This document shows positions 35,374 to 45,270 of a DNA stretch of 46,627 nucleotides, in pieces. This DNA is from Arenibacter sp. F20364 (lineage in GTDB: Bacteria > Bacteroidota > Bacteroidia > Flavobacteriales > Flavobacteriaceae). The stretch is taken from NCBI RefSeq assembly GCF_023015905.1, contig NZ_JALKBD010000034.1:1-46627 (forward strand). The letters run 5' to 3'. The stretch's first letter is position 1. Each line of letters opens with the position of its first letter. The position numbers and the translations under genes are program-made. Under the pieces are notes generated by a model that saw nothing but the letters and a program-made list of their open reading frames with translations, was not told where the DNA came from and did not search any database.

Positions 35374-36411
35374 TTAAATTTCAAGGGTTAACACGGCGGT
35401 AAAGATTTCGTCCTTGACTTGATAAACAAAGCTATGACTATCTGGATATAACAATTGCAGTCTTTTTCTTAGATTTTCCAATCCAATGCCGGAACCGCTT
35501 TTATCCGAATCGCTTTTGGGCAGATTATGGTTTTTTGCTGTAAATACTAGAAAGGTATCCGTTATTTCCATTTTAAAGGACAATGAGGCCTCACTACTGG
35601 CAGGAATACCATGTTTAAAGGCGTTCTCTACCAAGGTAATAAATAATAGTGGTACTACTTTAATATTTTGTGGAACTTTGGGAAAGGAATAGGATATGGT
35701 TATTTTATCAGAAAATCTTAGTTTCATAAGTTCGATATACTGCGTCATAAAATCAATTTCCTTTTGTAACGCGACTTTCTCGGTATCCGTATCGTACAAC
35801 AGATACCGCATTAATTTGCCCAAACTGTGAATGGTTTTTTTTGCAGTTTCAGGGGAACTATCTACCAAGGCATAAATGTTGTTAAGGGAATTAAAGAAGA
35901 AATGCGGCTGCAATTGATATTTTAGGTGCTGTATCTCTGCTTGTAAATTAATAGTCTGTGCTTCCTTGCGTTCGTTCTCGGATTTGTACCAGCGTTCAGT
36001 GGTTTTTAGGGCAACGGAAAATACAATGGGCACCATGGATGCAATCATGTCCACATAATAAAATAGATTTTTCGGAGGTCCTTTGACGTTGGTACGATTA
36101 GGGATTAGTTGATCCATTAGTAAACCTTTTAGTTCATGGTTGGTAAAAACGAAAAAGGCAATTAAGCCTAAGTTGATCAATATGAACGCTAAAGCGTTAT
36201 TCTTAAAAAGAAATTTATCTATAAGATAAAGGTAATTGAAGTAAAAAATAATGGCATAAAAGCAAAGTGGAATCCATGAGTGTATCAGGGTGCGATTAAA
36301 GATTTGTTCCTGATCTTGCCCTAAAGAAAGCAAATAGGGCAGACCAATTAATATCACCCAAGTTAAAAGGTGGAGTAAGGGGATTAAATTCTTTTTTTTA
36401 TTCACTATCAT
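35374..36411 (-). CDS. LytS-type sensor histidine kinase (pair C)
   Basis: 345 residues with four membrane segments (~11-30, 43-63, 73-91, 118-136), phosphoacceptor H170 (LQPHFFFNSLN), N-box LVENAFKHG and GIGLENLRKRL. The loop between segments 3 and 4 (~92-117) lacks the Met clusters of pairs A and B. It lies 11 bases behind the MacB-type permease gene, so sensing is wired into the transporter operon. Confidence 0.93.
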   Translation of the reverse strand: MIVNKKKNLIPLLHLLTWVILIGLPYLLSLGQDQEQIFNRTLIHSWIPLCFYAIIFYFNYLYLIDKFLFKNNALAFILINLGLIAFFVFTNHELKGLLMDQLIPNRTNVKGPPKNLFYYVDMIASMVPIVFSVALKTTERWYKSENERKEAQTINLQAEIQHLKYQLQPHFFFNSLNNIYALVDSSPETAKKTIHSLGKLMRYLLYDTDTEKVALQKEIDFMTQYIELMKLRFSDKITISYSFPKVPQNIKVVPLLFITLVENAFKHGIPASSEASLSFKMEITDTFLVFTAKNHNLPKSDSDKSGSGIGLENLRKRLQLLYPDSHSFVYQVKDEIFTAVLTLEI

Positions 36412-36422
36412 CTACTTTGTAC

Positions 36423-37643
36423 TTATTCATAACGCAATGCGGTGATCGGGTCTAAGGCAGCTGCCTTTCTTGCTGGGTACCATCCAAAGAATATTCCCGT
36501 TATGGCACAAACAGCAAATGATATCACAATTGAATAAAGGGCTACACTTGTTGGCCAATGTAAGAATTTCTCAATAAATACAGTGGAACCAAGACCTAGG
36601 ATTACCCCTAGTAGTCCGCCGGTAATACTAATCAAAATGGCTTCGATCAAAAATTGCATCAATATATCGGAACCTTTGCCGCCTACTGCCATTCGCAGGC
36701 CAATTTCCTTAGTCCTTTCTTTTACAGACACATACATGATATTCATGATGCCGATACCTCCTATTAATAATGAAATACTTGCAACTGCCACCAACAGAAT
36801 GGTTAACATTTCGCTGGTAGAACTAAAAGTAGAAATTAATTCTTCCATAGAACGTACACTAAAATCATCATCTTCATTATCCATTAATTTGTGTTGTGTG
36901 CGCAAGATTTGAGTGACTTCTGTTACTGCATCGGGAGCATCATCTTCGCTCACGGCAGAAGCCATGATTTGATTTAAATAATCGATAGCCAATATACGTT
37001 TTTGAACTGTTGTATAAGGTGCAATAACTACATCATCCTGATCCTGACCAAAGGTGTTTTCACCTTTTTCCTCTAAAACACCAATGACTTTAAACGGAAT
37101 ATTATTAAATCGAATCATTTGCCCTACAGGTTCTTGACCATCAGGAAAAACATTGTCTACAACAGTTTGCCCAATTACGGCCACTTTTGAAGCCGATTTC
37201 ACCTCGGCATTCGTAAACATACTTCCACTTTGTAGATCGACCACTTTAATGTTTAAATAGTCTGGATTTACACCATAAATTGTTGATGGCCAGTTATTGG
37301 AACCATTAATAATTTGTCCTCCGCCATTTACTACTGGTGTAATATAACTTAACAAAGCAGCTTGTTCTTTTAATACTTCATAATTTTTTAGTGTGAGTGT
37401 TTGTACATCACCACCACTACCTCTTGCAGGACCTCTGTCATCTGCCCCAGGTCTAATGGTAATCATGTTGGATCCCATAGCTGAAATGGTAGTTCGAATA
37501 CTTTCCTTGGAGCCTTCACCAATGGCCAGCATGGCAATTACAGAAGCAACACCAATGATAATACCAAGCATGGTCAACAAGGTTCTCATTTTGTTGAGAA
37601 CAATAGCCTTAAAAGCGATTTTTATTAGATTTAGTAGTCTCAT
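36423..37643 (-). CDS. ABC transporter permease, MacB/FtsX type
   Basis: 406 residues: one membrane helix near the N-terminus (~20-42), a large periplasmic MacB_PCD domain (~45-270), then three helices at ~285-395 with the conserved GGIGIMNIMYVSVKERTKEIGLRMAVGGK block. This is the non-canonical MacB topology with four helices, with the ATPase as a separate gene two bases upstream. It works as a mechanotransmission ABC protein with the MacA-like adaptor and a TolC channel, probably exporting a peptide, lipid or drug. Confidence 0.93.
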   Translation of the reverse strand: MRLLNLIKIAFKAIVLNKMRTLLTMLGIIIGVASVIAMLAIGEGSKESIRTTISAMGSNMITIRPGADDRGPARGSGGDVQTLTLKNYEVLKEQAALLSYITPVVNGGGQIINGSNNWPSTIYGVNPDYLNIKVVDLQSGSMFTNAEVKSASKVAVIGQTVVDNVFPDGQEPVGQMIRFNNIPFKVIGVLEEKGENTFGQDQDDVVIAPYTTVQKRILAIDYLNQIMASAVSEDDAPDAVTEVTQILRTQHKLMDNEDDDFSVRSMEELISTFSSTSEMLTILLVAVASISLLIGGIGIMNIMYVSVKERTKEIGLRMAVGGKGSDILMQFLIEAILISITGGLLGVILGLGSTVFIEKFLHWPTSVALYSIVISFAVCAITGIFFGWYPARKAAALDPITALRYE

Positions 37644-37645
37644 AA

Positions 37646-38389
37646 TTAATTGTCTTCTGTAGGTAATGAAGCTAATTCAGTAGCCGCTGATTGGATTTTA
37701 TGGTTAAGATTGTCCTTAATGATGCTCCCATCCTTCAGGACTATAGTTCTATTACTAAAAGAGGCTATGTCAGGCTCATGGGTTACAAAGGTGATAGTAA
37801 TGCCCTGCTGGTTCAGTTCTTGAAATAAAGACATAATTTCATAAGAGGTTCGGGTGTCCAGATTACCTGTAGCTTCATCAGCGAGGATCATTACAGGATT
37901 ATTCACTAAAGACCTGGCAATGGCAACCCGTTGCTGTTGTCCTCCAGAGAGTTGAGATGGGGTATGTTGCATACGGTCTCCCAAGCCAACTTTTTCCAAG
38001 GCCTTAATGGCTCGTGCCCGGCGTTCTTCAGTGGACACCTTGCTGTTGTACAATAGGGGCAATTCTACATTCTCCAATGCCGAGGTTCTTGCCAGTAGGT
38101 TGTAGGACTGGAAAATAAATCCAATTTTTTCGTTTCTAATGGTGGCTAATGCGTTTTTGTCCAAATCTTTTAGCTTAAGGCCATCAATTTCATACGTTCC
38201 AGAAGTGGGGCGGTCCAAGCAGCCCAAGATGTTCAACAAAGTACTTTTGCCTGATCCACTAGATCCCATAATGGTTACAAATTCACCTTCCTTAATGGTA
38301 AACGAAATGCCCTTTAAAGCGTGGACGGTTTCGTTTCCCATAGTAAACTCCCGCTTTAAATCTTCAATTTTAATGATCTCTTTACTCAT
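37646..38389 (-). CDS. ABC transporter ATPase, MacB/LolD type
   Basis: 247 residues with a full set of ABC motifs: Walker [10 protein letters not shown] (43-51), signature [13 protein letters not shown], Walker [14 protein letters not shown] and switch His in FVTHEPD. It belongs to the LolD/MacB subgroup by the [20 protein letters not shown] block. It sits between the adaptor and permease genes in the same operon with very short gaps. Confidence 0.95.
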   Translation of the reverse strand: MSKEIIKIEDLKREFTMGNETVHALKGISFTIKEGEFVTIMGSSGSGKSTLLNILGCLDRPTSGTYEIDGLKLKDLDKNALATIRNEKIGFIFQSYNLLARTSALENVELPLLYNSKVSTEERRARAIKALEKVGLGDRMQHTPSQLSGGQQQRVAIARSLVNNPVMILADEATGNLDTRTSYEIMSLFQELNQQGITITFVTHEPDIASFSNRTIVLKDGSIIKDNLNHKIQSAATELASLPTEDN

Positions 38390-38395
38390 GGCTGT

Positions 38396-39619
38396 TTACT
38401 TTTTTTTGTTGGCTCCCGGGGGTTTTGGCATAAAGGGACTTTCACTAGCGCCCTCTGGCGAGGAAAGCTCTGTGTTGCTCTGGGATTTTAAACTATATAC
38501 CAGCAGATCACCTTCATCAATGCCGCTGACAATCTGTACGTTTACCCCGTCACTGGCTCCTAAAGTGACTTTTTTAGGTGAAATGGACCCGTTTTCTCCC
38601 AGGACCCAAACCATGCTGCTGTTTTCATCGTCTTGCCTTGGTTGCCCTTTTGGAGGTTCAACGGTTAAATTTTGTTGTTCATTATAGGCCATCATTACTG
38701 GGGGAGTGGGTTTAAAATTGATGGCTTTGGCTTTGGCAGTCAAGACGTCCTTTAACTCCAAGGTATATATGGAAATGGTGGCCGTAAGACCTGGTTTTAA
38801 TTTTAAATCAGGATTGTCCGCTTTGATTACTACAGTGTAAGTAACTACGTTTGAAGTTACTGTTGGGTCCAATCGTATCTGGGTTACGGTTCCTTCAAAT
38901 GTTTCCCCCAAATAGGCATCTACGGTAAAAGCTACCCTTTGGCCATCCTTTACTCCGCCTATATCCGCCTCATCTACATCTGCCTCAACCTGCATTTCTT
39001 TTAAATCCTGGGCAATGGTAAATAGTGTTGGGGTGCTAAAGCTTGCCGCTACGGTTTGCCCTTCGTCTATGGCCCTGGAGAGCACTACGCCATCTATGGG
39101 TGAATAGATATCGGCATAACTTAGATTGGTTCTTGCCCTTTCAAGGTCGGATAAGCGTTGGGTTACGGTGCCTTTTGCTGTTTCAAAATTATATTGGGAG
39201 TCATCAAAATCCGACTTACTGATCACCTGATTGTCATATAGTGTTTTTTGTCGGTCATAGATGGTCTGCATGTAATTCCTTTGACTCAAGGCATTATCAT
39301 AGGCTGCCTGTGCCTGGGTAAGTGCGGCCCTGAGGTTTGTTTTATCCAATTCTGCAATAAGCTGTCCTTCGGTGACCACACTGTTGTAATCCACATATAT
39401 TCTCTCTACTACACCCGAGACTTGTGTACCTACTTCCACCTGGGTAATAGGTTCTATGGTGCCTGTTGCCGTAACCATAGTGGTAACCTCACCTTTTTTG
39501 GCCGCAATAGTCTTGGCTTCTATTACAGCGCTGTTATCGTCTTTTATAAAGCTGTATGCAGCAATAGCTAGTATTACAGATGCGATGCTGCCCAATATGA
39601 TACTCTTTTTATTTTTCAT
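38396..39619 (-). CDS. MacA-type periplasmic adaptor (HlyD/RND-MFP family)
   Basis: 407 residues: an N-terminal membrane anchor (~7-24), a barrel-sandwich half VEVGTQVSGVVERIYVDYNSVVTEGQLIAELD, a coiled-coil hairpin (~95-170), the second lipoyl half IYSPIDGVVLSRAIDEGQTV, and beta-barrel and membrane-proximal domains. The C-terminal end is Pro/Lys-rich (FMPKPPGANKKK). It links the MacB-type pump to the TolC-family channel encoded just upstream. Confidence 0.93.
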   Translation of the reverse strand: MKNKKSIILGSIASVILAIAAYSFIKDDNSAVIEAKTIAAKKGEVTTMVTATGTIEPITQVEVGTQVSGVVERIYVDYNSVVTEGQLIAELDKTNLRAALTQAQAAYDNALSQRNYMQTIYDRQKTLYDNQVISKSDFDDSQYNFETAKGTVTQRLSDLERARTNLSYADIYSPIDGVVLSRAIDEGQTVAASFSTPTLFTIAQDLKEMQVEADVDEADIGGVKDGQRVAFTVDAYLGETFEGTVTQIRLDPTVTSNVVTYTVVIKADNPDLKLKPGLTATISIYTLELKDVLTAKAKAINFKPTPPVMMAYNEQQNLTVEPPKGQPRQDDENSSMVWVLGENGSISPKKVTLGASDGVNVQIVSGIDEGDLLVYSLKSQSNTELSSPEGASESPFMPKPPGANKKK

Positions 39620-39623
39620 TTGA

Positions 39624-40946
39624 TTAAAGTTTAATGTCGTTTCCTTGGTAAAATTGAAGCAATTGGTCGTATAGCAGGCTAAGGTATTTGGCCTGGATAT
39701 AGTTTTGTTCCGTATTGGTATAGGTGTTCTGACTTAAGATGAGGTCCGTAGTGCTCAAAGCACCCAATTCATATTGTTTCTGTGCCAGCCTGAAGGATTC
39801 TTTTGCAGCATTTCTGGCGATATCAGCGGCTTCCATTTCACTCTGGGATGTAATGGCATTTTGCCAGGCCGTTTCTATTTTCTTATACAAGTCTTTTTCC
39901 TCTTGCGCCAATTCCAATTTGGCCATGTCAATATTGATTTTGGCCGTTTGCACCTCGGATTTGGTCTTGTTCCTGTTAAAAATGGGTACGTTCAAGGAAA
40001 GCCCCAATCTTTGGTTGAAATTCAGATCCAACTGATCGGTAAAATCATAAACCTGTGTGGAGGTGTAGCCAGAGCCTAGGCTTCCCGCTAGGGAAAGTGT
40101 GGGGAGGTAACCTCCTTTGGCGATATCCAAGTCTTTTTCAGAAAGGGATACGTTTAATCTACTGGCGTTTATTTCTGGAAGGTTTTCCAGTGATGTGGAA
40201 TACACTTCATTTAGATCGGGAACAATGTCAAGAATAATGCCATCTGCCTCGGCAATCTCAAAATTAGTGTTGGGGGGCAGTTCCAAGAATTGTTTTAATG
40301 ATAAAAGTTGAAGGGCATAATCGTTTTTTGTATTTATAAGAAGGTACCGGTTCGTGGCGGTTTGCGACTGCGCATCCGTATACTCCTTAATGGCAATGGA
40401 ACCTGCATCCAACCTGGCCTTGGCCCTTTCTTCTTCCTTTTGGGATACCTCAAGGTTATTTTCGGCGATTAGTATGTTCTCTTTGGCATATAGTAATTGG
40501 ATATAGCTTTCTGTAATGCTTAAAGTTATGTTGTTCTTGGCCTCTTCCTCAAAGAGCGTATATTGATCCACAAGCAGCTTTCCCTGTTTTATCTGATTAT
40601 TGATCTGGTTTCCCTGGAAAAGTGTTACTTGGGAATTTAGCCCCAGACTGGTGGAATTGATCTGTTGGGAAACGAAATCACTTGTGATAGGGTCTATGGA
40701 ATTCCCGTTCGTGAAATTTTGGGAGGCATTGCCACTTAAGTTGGGCAGTCTTAAAGATTTCGTGGCCAAATAGGTCGCTTCGGTCCTTTTCACGGATAGT
40801 TCGGCCTGTTTTACGGTAATATTGTTGTCAATGGCATAGGTGATACATTCTTCCAAGGTCCAAATTTTTTGGTCGGAATCAACGGGGGTTTGGCCTTGCA
40901 CAAACTGAGCAATAGAAATGATTGCTATTAGGATATATTTTTTCAT
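39624..40946 (-). CDS. TolC-family outer-membrane efflux channel
   Basis: 440 residues. The signal peptide is cleaved near VQG-QTP. Two OEP repeats are visible, each with long helices: ITLSITESYIQLLYAKENI in the first, IETAWQNAITSQSEMEAADIARNAAKESFRLAQKQYELGALSTTDLI in the second. This is the first gene of the six-gene efflux/sensor operon; the adaptor gene follows by four bases. Confidence 0.93.
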   Translation of the reverse strand: MKKYILIAIISIAQFVQGQTPVDSDQKIWTLEECITYAIDNNITVKQAELSVKRTEATYLATKSLRLPNLSGNASQNFTNGNSIDPITSDFVSQQINSTSLGLNSQVTLFQGNQINNQIKQGKLLVDQYTLFEEEAKNNITLSITESYIQLLYAKENILIAENNLEVSQKEEERAKARLDAGSIAIKEYTDAQSQTATNRYLLINTKNDYALQLLSLKQFLELPPNTNFEIAEADGIILDIVPDLNEVYSTSLENLPEINASRLNVSLSEKDLDIAKGGYLPTLSLAGSLGSGYTSTQVYDFTDQLDLNFNQRLGLSLNVPIFNRNKTKSEVQTAKINIDMAKLELAQEEKDLYKKIETAWQNAITSQSEMEAADIARNAAKESFRLAQKQYELGALSTTDLILSQNTYTNTEQNYIQAKYLSLLYDQLLQFYQGNDIKL

Positions 40947-41268
40947 GGATATTAACCTTTCAAATGAAAATTCATTTCAAATATCTATTGAATGTCAGGC
41001 GGAATAAACTGAAATAGATGGAAACGGGAATTCACTATACCAATTCCCCTTTTTTATCGATGGAAATTTTTGGAATAGAGTTTCAGTATTTCAAGAACTG
41101 GAATTTAAGAGATAGGTTCAAAATGACTTTTCATTTAAAGATATTGGAAGATAATATCCTTTGCATTTACCGATATTAAATTGGGTTTGTGAACGAAATT
41201 CTGGAAAGCTTTCCGAACATATCCTAGAGATATAGAGTTAATCTTTAAGGAACGGGGTTATAGTATTG
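40947..41268. other. Gap upstream of the efflux operon
   Basis: Besides the repeats at 40958-40982, a related segment TTCATTTAAAGATATT occurs about 150 bases further upstream (near 41131). The rest is featureless and lies between two same-strand genes. It should contain the efflux operon promoter. Confidence 0.45.
40958..40982. promoter_or_regulatory. Direct repeat and inverted repeat just upstream of the efflux operon
   Basis: TTTCAAAT occurs at 40958-40965 and 40975-40982 with a 17-base period. Between and across them AAATGAA (40962-40968) and TTCATTT (40971-40977) form an inverted repeat around AA. It lies 12-36 bases ahead of the TolC start codon. Direct repeats are the usual shape of LytTR-regulator targets, so pair C could bind here; this is inference. 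Confidence 0.35.
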
Positions 41269-42390
41269 TTATCTTTTTAGTGTGAAGTGACCGCTCAAGG
41301 AATTGTTATTGCCTAAATCCAATAGGAACCAATAATCCGATGAGGGTAGGGGAGTGCCATCAAGGCTGCCGTCCCAACCTGGATCATCAAATTCCAATAT
41401 ACGTACCAATTTTCCATATCGGTCATAGATAAATACCGGTGATTTAGCGGATATATTCAGTGCAGCCCTGTTAGGTTGCCATACATCATTGATACCATCG
41501 CCATTAGGTGTGAAGAATTTAGGGAATTCCATGATATTGGCCTGTCCATTACAGGCATTAGGGTCAATGATAATATTGAAACTGGATTGTTCCATGCAGG
41601 AACCAACCTGGTTTATAATATAAATTAGCTGACTGTTGACAACCCTAATGCCAGCTTGGAGCTCGTTGCCAGTACCATCGGATTCGGTAAAATAACGGTT
41701 ATCGGCACTAAGAGCGGGAAGAGTAAAACTTTCACAAACCACTACATCGTCCAGTACATCGACATAAGGAGGGCTTACCAACCTGAGGCTAAATATAGTC
41801 TCCTTATAGCACCCCTTAGTGTCCGAAGCCCTAACCAAAAGAGTATATGGGCTCGAATTTGGGTTGGGCATAAGTTGATTAAGATCAATAGTATTACCGA
41901 TTAAATCATGGTAAGTTAACAAAAGATCTTCCTGTGTTCCAATAAGTTCCCGTTCAATACTGGCAAAATCTACAAGAATGCCTGTGGTCCCTACGTTTTC
42001 TGCATAACAGACCGATATATCCTTTTTTGGATTTATATAAAAGTCACATTCCTGAGGGGTGCTAAATGACCATTTTGGGCAGCCGCTGGCAATTTCCATA
42101 TCGTTGAAAGGAGTAATGGTTACATAGATGGTGGCATTGGTTGGAAAATTGATTTCTTCGCTATAATTCACCATATATACTGTTTTGCTCAGGATATCGT
42201 CCGAAGTAGGGGAGCTTCCTAGAGTTAAAAGGTAGCCCGATGCCGAAGGGGTTTCCGACCACGAAATAATTGTAGGGGAACTAATGTTTGTGGAACCGTC
42301 CGCCGGACTTACCAAGGTGGGGCAATCCAATTGTCCTTTGGCAACTAGGCTGCACAGAAATAAGGTTGTGTAAAGAAGTATTTTTCGCAT
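41269..42390 (-). CDS. Secreted protein with T9SS type-B C-terminal sorting domain
   Basis: 373 residues. Signal peptide cleaved near VAKG-QLD. A fibronectin III-like domain (~20-110, LVSPADGSTNISSPTIISWSETPSASGYLL) is followed by a Cys-containing central part. The last ~90 residues are the gliding-motility-type CTD: FFTPNGDGINDVWQP, FIYDRYGKLVRIL and GWDGSLDGTPLPSSDYWFLL. That CTD marks it for export by the type IX secretion system. The cargo function is unknown. Confidence 0.9.
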   Translation of the reverse strand: MRKILLYTTLFLCSLVAKGQLDCPTLVSPADGSTNISSPTIISWSETPSASGYLLTLGSSPTSDDILSKTVYMVNYSEEINFPTNATIYVTITPFNDMEIASGCPKWSFSTPQECDFYINPKKDISVCYAENVGTTGILVDFASIERELIGTQEDLLLTYHDLIGNTIDLNQLMPNPNSSPYTLLVRASDTKGCYKETIFSLRLVSPPYVDVLDDVVVCESFTLPALSADNRYFTESDGTGNELQAGIRVVNSQLIYIINQVGSCMEQSSFNIIIDPNACNGQANIMEFPKFFTPNGDGINDVWQPNRAALNISAKSPVFIYDRYGKLVRILEFDDPGWDGSLDGTPLPSSDYWFLLDLGNNNSLSGHFTLKR

Positions 42391-42837
42391 TCCACATCGT
42401 TCAAGCTATACAAGATACCACAAATACCTCATCATAATTATGATTCAGGTCAGTAAATCAGCTAGTTGCCTTAAAGGGGTGAAATATGTCTGATTTAATT
42501 CCTGCAATTTTTTTGGAGTTCTATAACCTTCGCTGGTATATTCATACTTTATCGTCAAATAGTTATTTGAAGATCGGTTATTTCTTGCATTGTTATTATT
42601 TATGACGTGGTACATTTTGGCTTTTAATTTCAATTTATCTTCAATATTTTATTTCGAATTATTACCATGATGCAACTATATTAACTAAATTAGTTATATT
42701 TATGTTCTTTTTGGGGTAATTTACTGTATTTTTAAGGCGATAGGGTATCAAATATAAAACCCCTTTTCTTAAGTGAGCTTAATTATGCTTGTTTTTGCAG
42801 GGGTGTTAACGAGCTTGATTGCCATAGATATTAGAAG
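42391..42837. other. Divergent intergenic region ahead of the AraC-type regulator
   Basis: This AT-rich spacer must hold promoters for the T9SS cargo gene and the AraC-family gene. An inverted repeat TAACTAA (42682-42688) and TTAGTTA (42690-42696) with a one-base centre lies 140 bases before the regulator; it is AT-only apart from one G/C pair and may be chance. A short minus-strand open frame here is unsupported. Confidence 0.45.
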
Positions 42838-43722
42838 ATGAAACTAACATATAAACAAACTGAAAAGAGACCGGAGAATTCCTTCTTGGCTAGACAGGAT
42901 AGAATGCCATACATTGGACAGGATTGGCATTTTCATAAGGAATTGGAACTGATTTACTTTATCAAAAGTACTGGTACTCGTTATGTAGGGAACTCCATAG
43001 GTAATTTTGGTCCAGGGGAAGTATATTTGATAGGGAGCAATGTTCCACACTTGTTTAGAAATGATAGGGAGTATTATGCCGATAAATTGGAGGATGAGGC
43101 AGTAGATCTAGTGGTTATTAAGTTTGAAGCTGATTTTTTGGGTGCTGCCTTTTTGGACTTGACGGAAGCCAAGAAACTACATGCACTATTTCAAGTGGCG
43201 AATAAAGGAATAAAATTCTCCAAAGCAGCGACTTATTTGGTGCATAACCATATTCTGGGTTTGGTCGGTAGCAAAGGCCTTTCAAGTATTATAGGTCTTT
43301 TGAAAATATTGGATATCCTATCTATAAGTGAGAATTACAAGACGCTTTGTCTTGAGGCTATCACGAATACCTTTAATCAAAATGAAAAAGACAGGATGGC
43401 TAGGATAGTCTCCTATCTCAATGAAAATTTCGAAAATAAAATTGAATTGGACCAAGTTGCCGAAATAGCTTGTATGACTCCCAACGCGTTTTGTAGATAT
43501 TTCAAAAAACGTACCCATAAATCCTTTACCCAATACTTGAATGAGATACGCCTAAGGCATGCCTGTAAGCTTTTGATTGAAGGCGAAATGCAGGTGGCCA
43601 CGGTATGCTATCAATCTGGGTTCAATACGCTTACCAATTTTAACCGGCAATTTAAGGCACTAATGAAGATTACCCCTTCTGAATACATGGATAGATATAA
43701 CAAAAAAATGGAGACCGTTTAA
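42838..43722 (+). CDS. AraC-family transcriptional regulator with cupin sensor domain
   Basis: 294 residues. N-terminal cupin-like domain (~20-120) with DWHFHKELELIYFIKSTGTRYVGNSIG and GEVYLIGSNVPHLFRND, then a C-terminal double helix-turn-helix (~190-290) with IELDQVAEIACMTPNAFCRYFKKRTHKSFTQYLN and VCYQSGFNTLTNFNRQFKALMKITPSEY. Regulators of this layout bind sugars or related ligands. It lies upstream of and on the same strand as the GntP and RhaT genes, which are the likely targets. Confidence 0.93.
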   Translation: MKLTYKQTEKRPENSFLARQDRMPYIGQDWHFHKELELIYFIKSTGTRYVGNSIGNFGPGEVYLIGSNVPHLFRNDREYYADKLEDEAVDLVVIKFEADFLGAAFLDLTEAKKLHALFQVANKGIKFSKAATYLVHNHILGLVGSKGLSSIIGLLKILDILSISENYKTLCLEAITNTFNQNEKDRMARIVSYLNENFENKIELDQVAEIACMTPNAFCRYFKKRTHKSFTQYLNEIRLRHACKLLIEGEMQVATVCYQSGFNTLTNFNRQFKALMKITPSEYMDRYNKKMETV

Positions 43723-43971
43723 GCAAATTTAATTGTCATAAGCTGTTGCTGCAACCTCTATCAGGGTTCAAGGTTTTTGAGTGCGTATTGATCGTATTGC
43801 CATATACTTTGGTATAATAGTGCCGATTATTGTTAAATAATGGATAGTAACCTCTGGATCTTTTAAATAGTTTTGTGGATAACAACAGTTTAATTTTGAA
43901 AAAATATTGGATTTCTATCTGCGGATAGGTACTCCAATTGACAAAAGGAATTAAAACCATTTCCCTTCTTC

Positions 43972-45270
43972 ATGACCAGTCTTCTTATATTGTTTTTGTG
44001 CATAATTTTGCTAGTTGTAGCAGTAACGGTTTTAAAAGTACATCCTATTCCGGCATTGCTTATTTCTGGGCTAATACTAGGGTTGGCCTCTGGTGGTTCG
44101 GTAACAGTCGTTACGGAAAGTTTGTTGAACGGATTTGGCAATACCCTTAAATGGATAGGTCTAATTATTCTCTTTGGTACTTTATTGGGGGAGATTTTGG
44201 CAGAAACTGGCGGGGCCGATGTTATTGCCGACAGTATCATCAATTTATTCGGGGTAAAATATTTGCCATTGAGCATGGCAGTGATAGGGTTTCTTATTGG
44301 GATACCGGTCTTTATGGATGTGGCCTATTTAACCCTCTTGCCTACTATAATGGTGTTGTCGCGAAAATCGGGACATTCGGTCTTGGTCTTGGGGCTGTCC
44401 CTTGCCATGAGTTTAACCGTGGCCCATGCCTTGATTCCACCTACTCCCGGCCCCTTGGCCGTAGCCGCAATTCTTGAAATGAATTTAGGGGATATTATTC
44501 CCTTCAATGTGCTTGTGGCTATTGGGGCAGTAGCTGGTGGAATGGCTTGGATATATTTCAATAAGAAGGGTCTCAATGACAAACCAGAGTCCGACTATTC
44601 AATGGAGTCTACGGATAAGAAACAATTGAAGGGTTATAAAAGGGTTTTACCGTTTGCGGCCTTATTGGTGCCTTTGGTATTAATGTCTATGGGGACCGTA
44701 TTTACTGGGGATAACCCAATTCTTGAATTTGTCAAAAATCCTGTATGGGCATTATTGATTGGGGTGGTTATTGCCTTGCCCTTAATGGACACCGATAATT
44801 TTTCCGTTACCTTAAATAAATATTTTCAAACCTCTGGGGCCAAATCGGCCATTGTTATATTGATTACAGGGACCGGTGGTGCTTTTGGACAAGTAATAAA
44901 GGATACTGAAATTGTAAATTCCTTGTTTGCGGATGTAGGAAACATTGCCGCCATGGGTATTGTTGTTCCTTACCTAATTAGCTTTTTGTTTACCACTGTT
45001 ACAGGTTCCATCACGGTTTCCTTAATTACAACTGCCTCTATAATTGCACCCTTGGTTTCCAATGGGGCCCTGGACCCCACATTCACCGCGGCCGCCATTG
45101 GTGCAGGATCCTTAGGGGTTATTCACGTGAACAGCAGTTTTTTCTGGTTATTTAAAGAGGTACATGGTTACTCGGTAACAAAACTTCTAAAATCATTTAG
45201 TTTTCTTACCGCCGTGGTATCCCTTAGCGGCGGACTATTGATCCTTGCTGTCTATTTGTTGAAAGGTTAA
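43972..45270 (+). CDS. GntP-family gluconate/organic acid permease
   Basis: 432 residues with about 12 membrane segments and no soluble domain. Family blocks are LLISGLILGLASGG, LGEILAETGGADVIADSII, IPVFMDVAYLTLLPTIM, AHALIPPTPGPLAVAAIL and TGTGGAFGQVIKDTEI. GntP proteins import gluconate and related sugar acids with protons. It is 250 bases behind the AraC-type regulator. A sugar-acid substrate is the usual case; the exact one is not shown. Confidence 0.92.
   Translation: MTSLLILFLCIILLVVAVTVLKVHPIPALLISGLILGLASGGSVTVVTESLLNGFGNTLKWIGLIILFGTLLGEILAETGGADVIADSIINLFGVKYLPLSMAVIGFLIGIPVFMDVAYLTLLPTIMVLSRKSGHSVLVLGLSLAMSLTVAHALIPPTPGPLAVAAILEMNLGDIIPFNVLVAIGAVAGGMAWIYFNKKGLNDKPESDYSMESTDKKQLKGYKRVLPFAALLVPLVLMSMGTVFTGDNPILEFVKNPVWALLIGVVIALPLMDTDNFSVTLNKYFQTSGAKSAIVILITGTGGAFGQVIKDTEIVNSLFADVGNIAAMGIVVPYLISFLFTTVTGSITVSLITTASIIAPLVSNGALDPTFTAAAIGAGSLGVIHVNSSFFWLFKEVHGYSVTKLLKSFSFLTAVVSLSGGLLILAVYLLKG

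Noticed and set aside
42445..42633. 62-residue minus-strand frame upstream of the T9SS cargo gene
   Set aside because: Low complexity (Asn/Tyr-rich), no motif, in an AT-rich promoter region.
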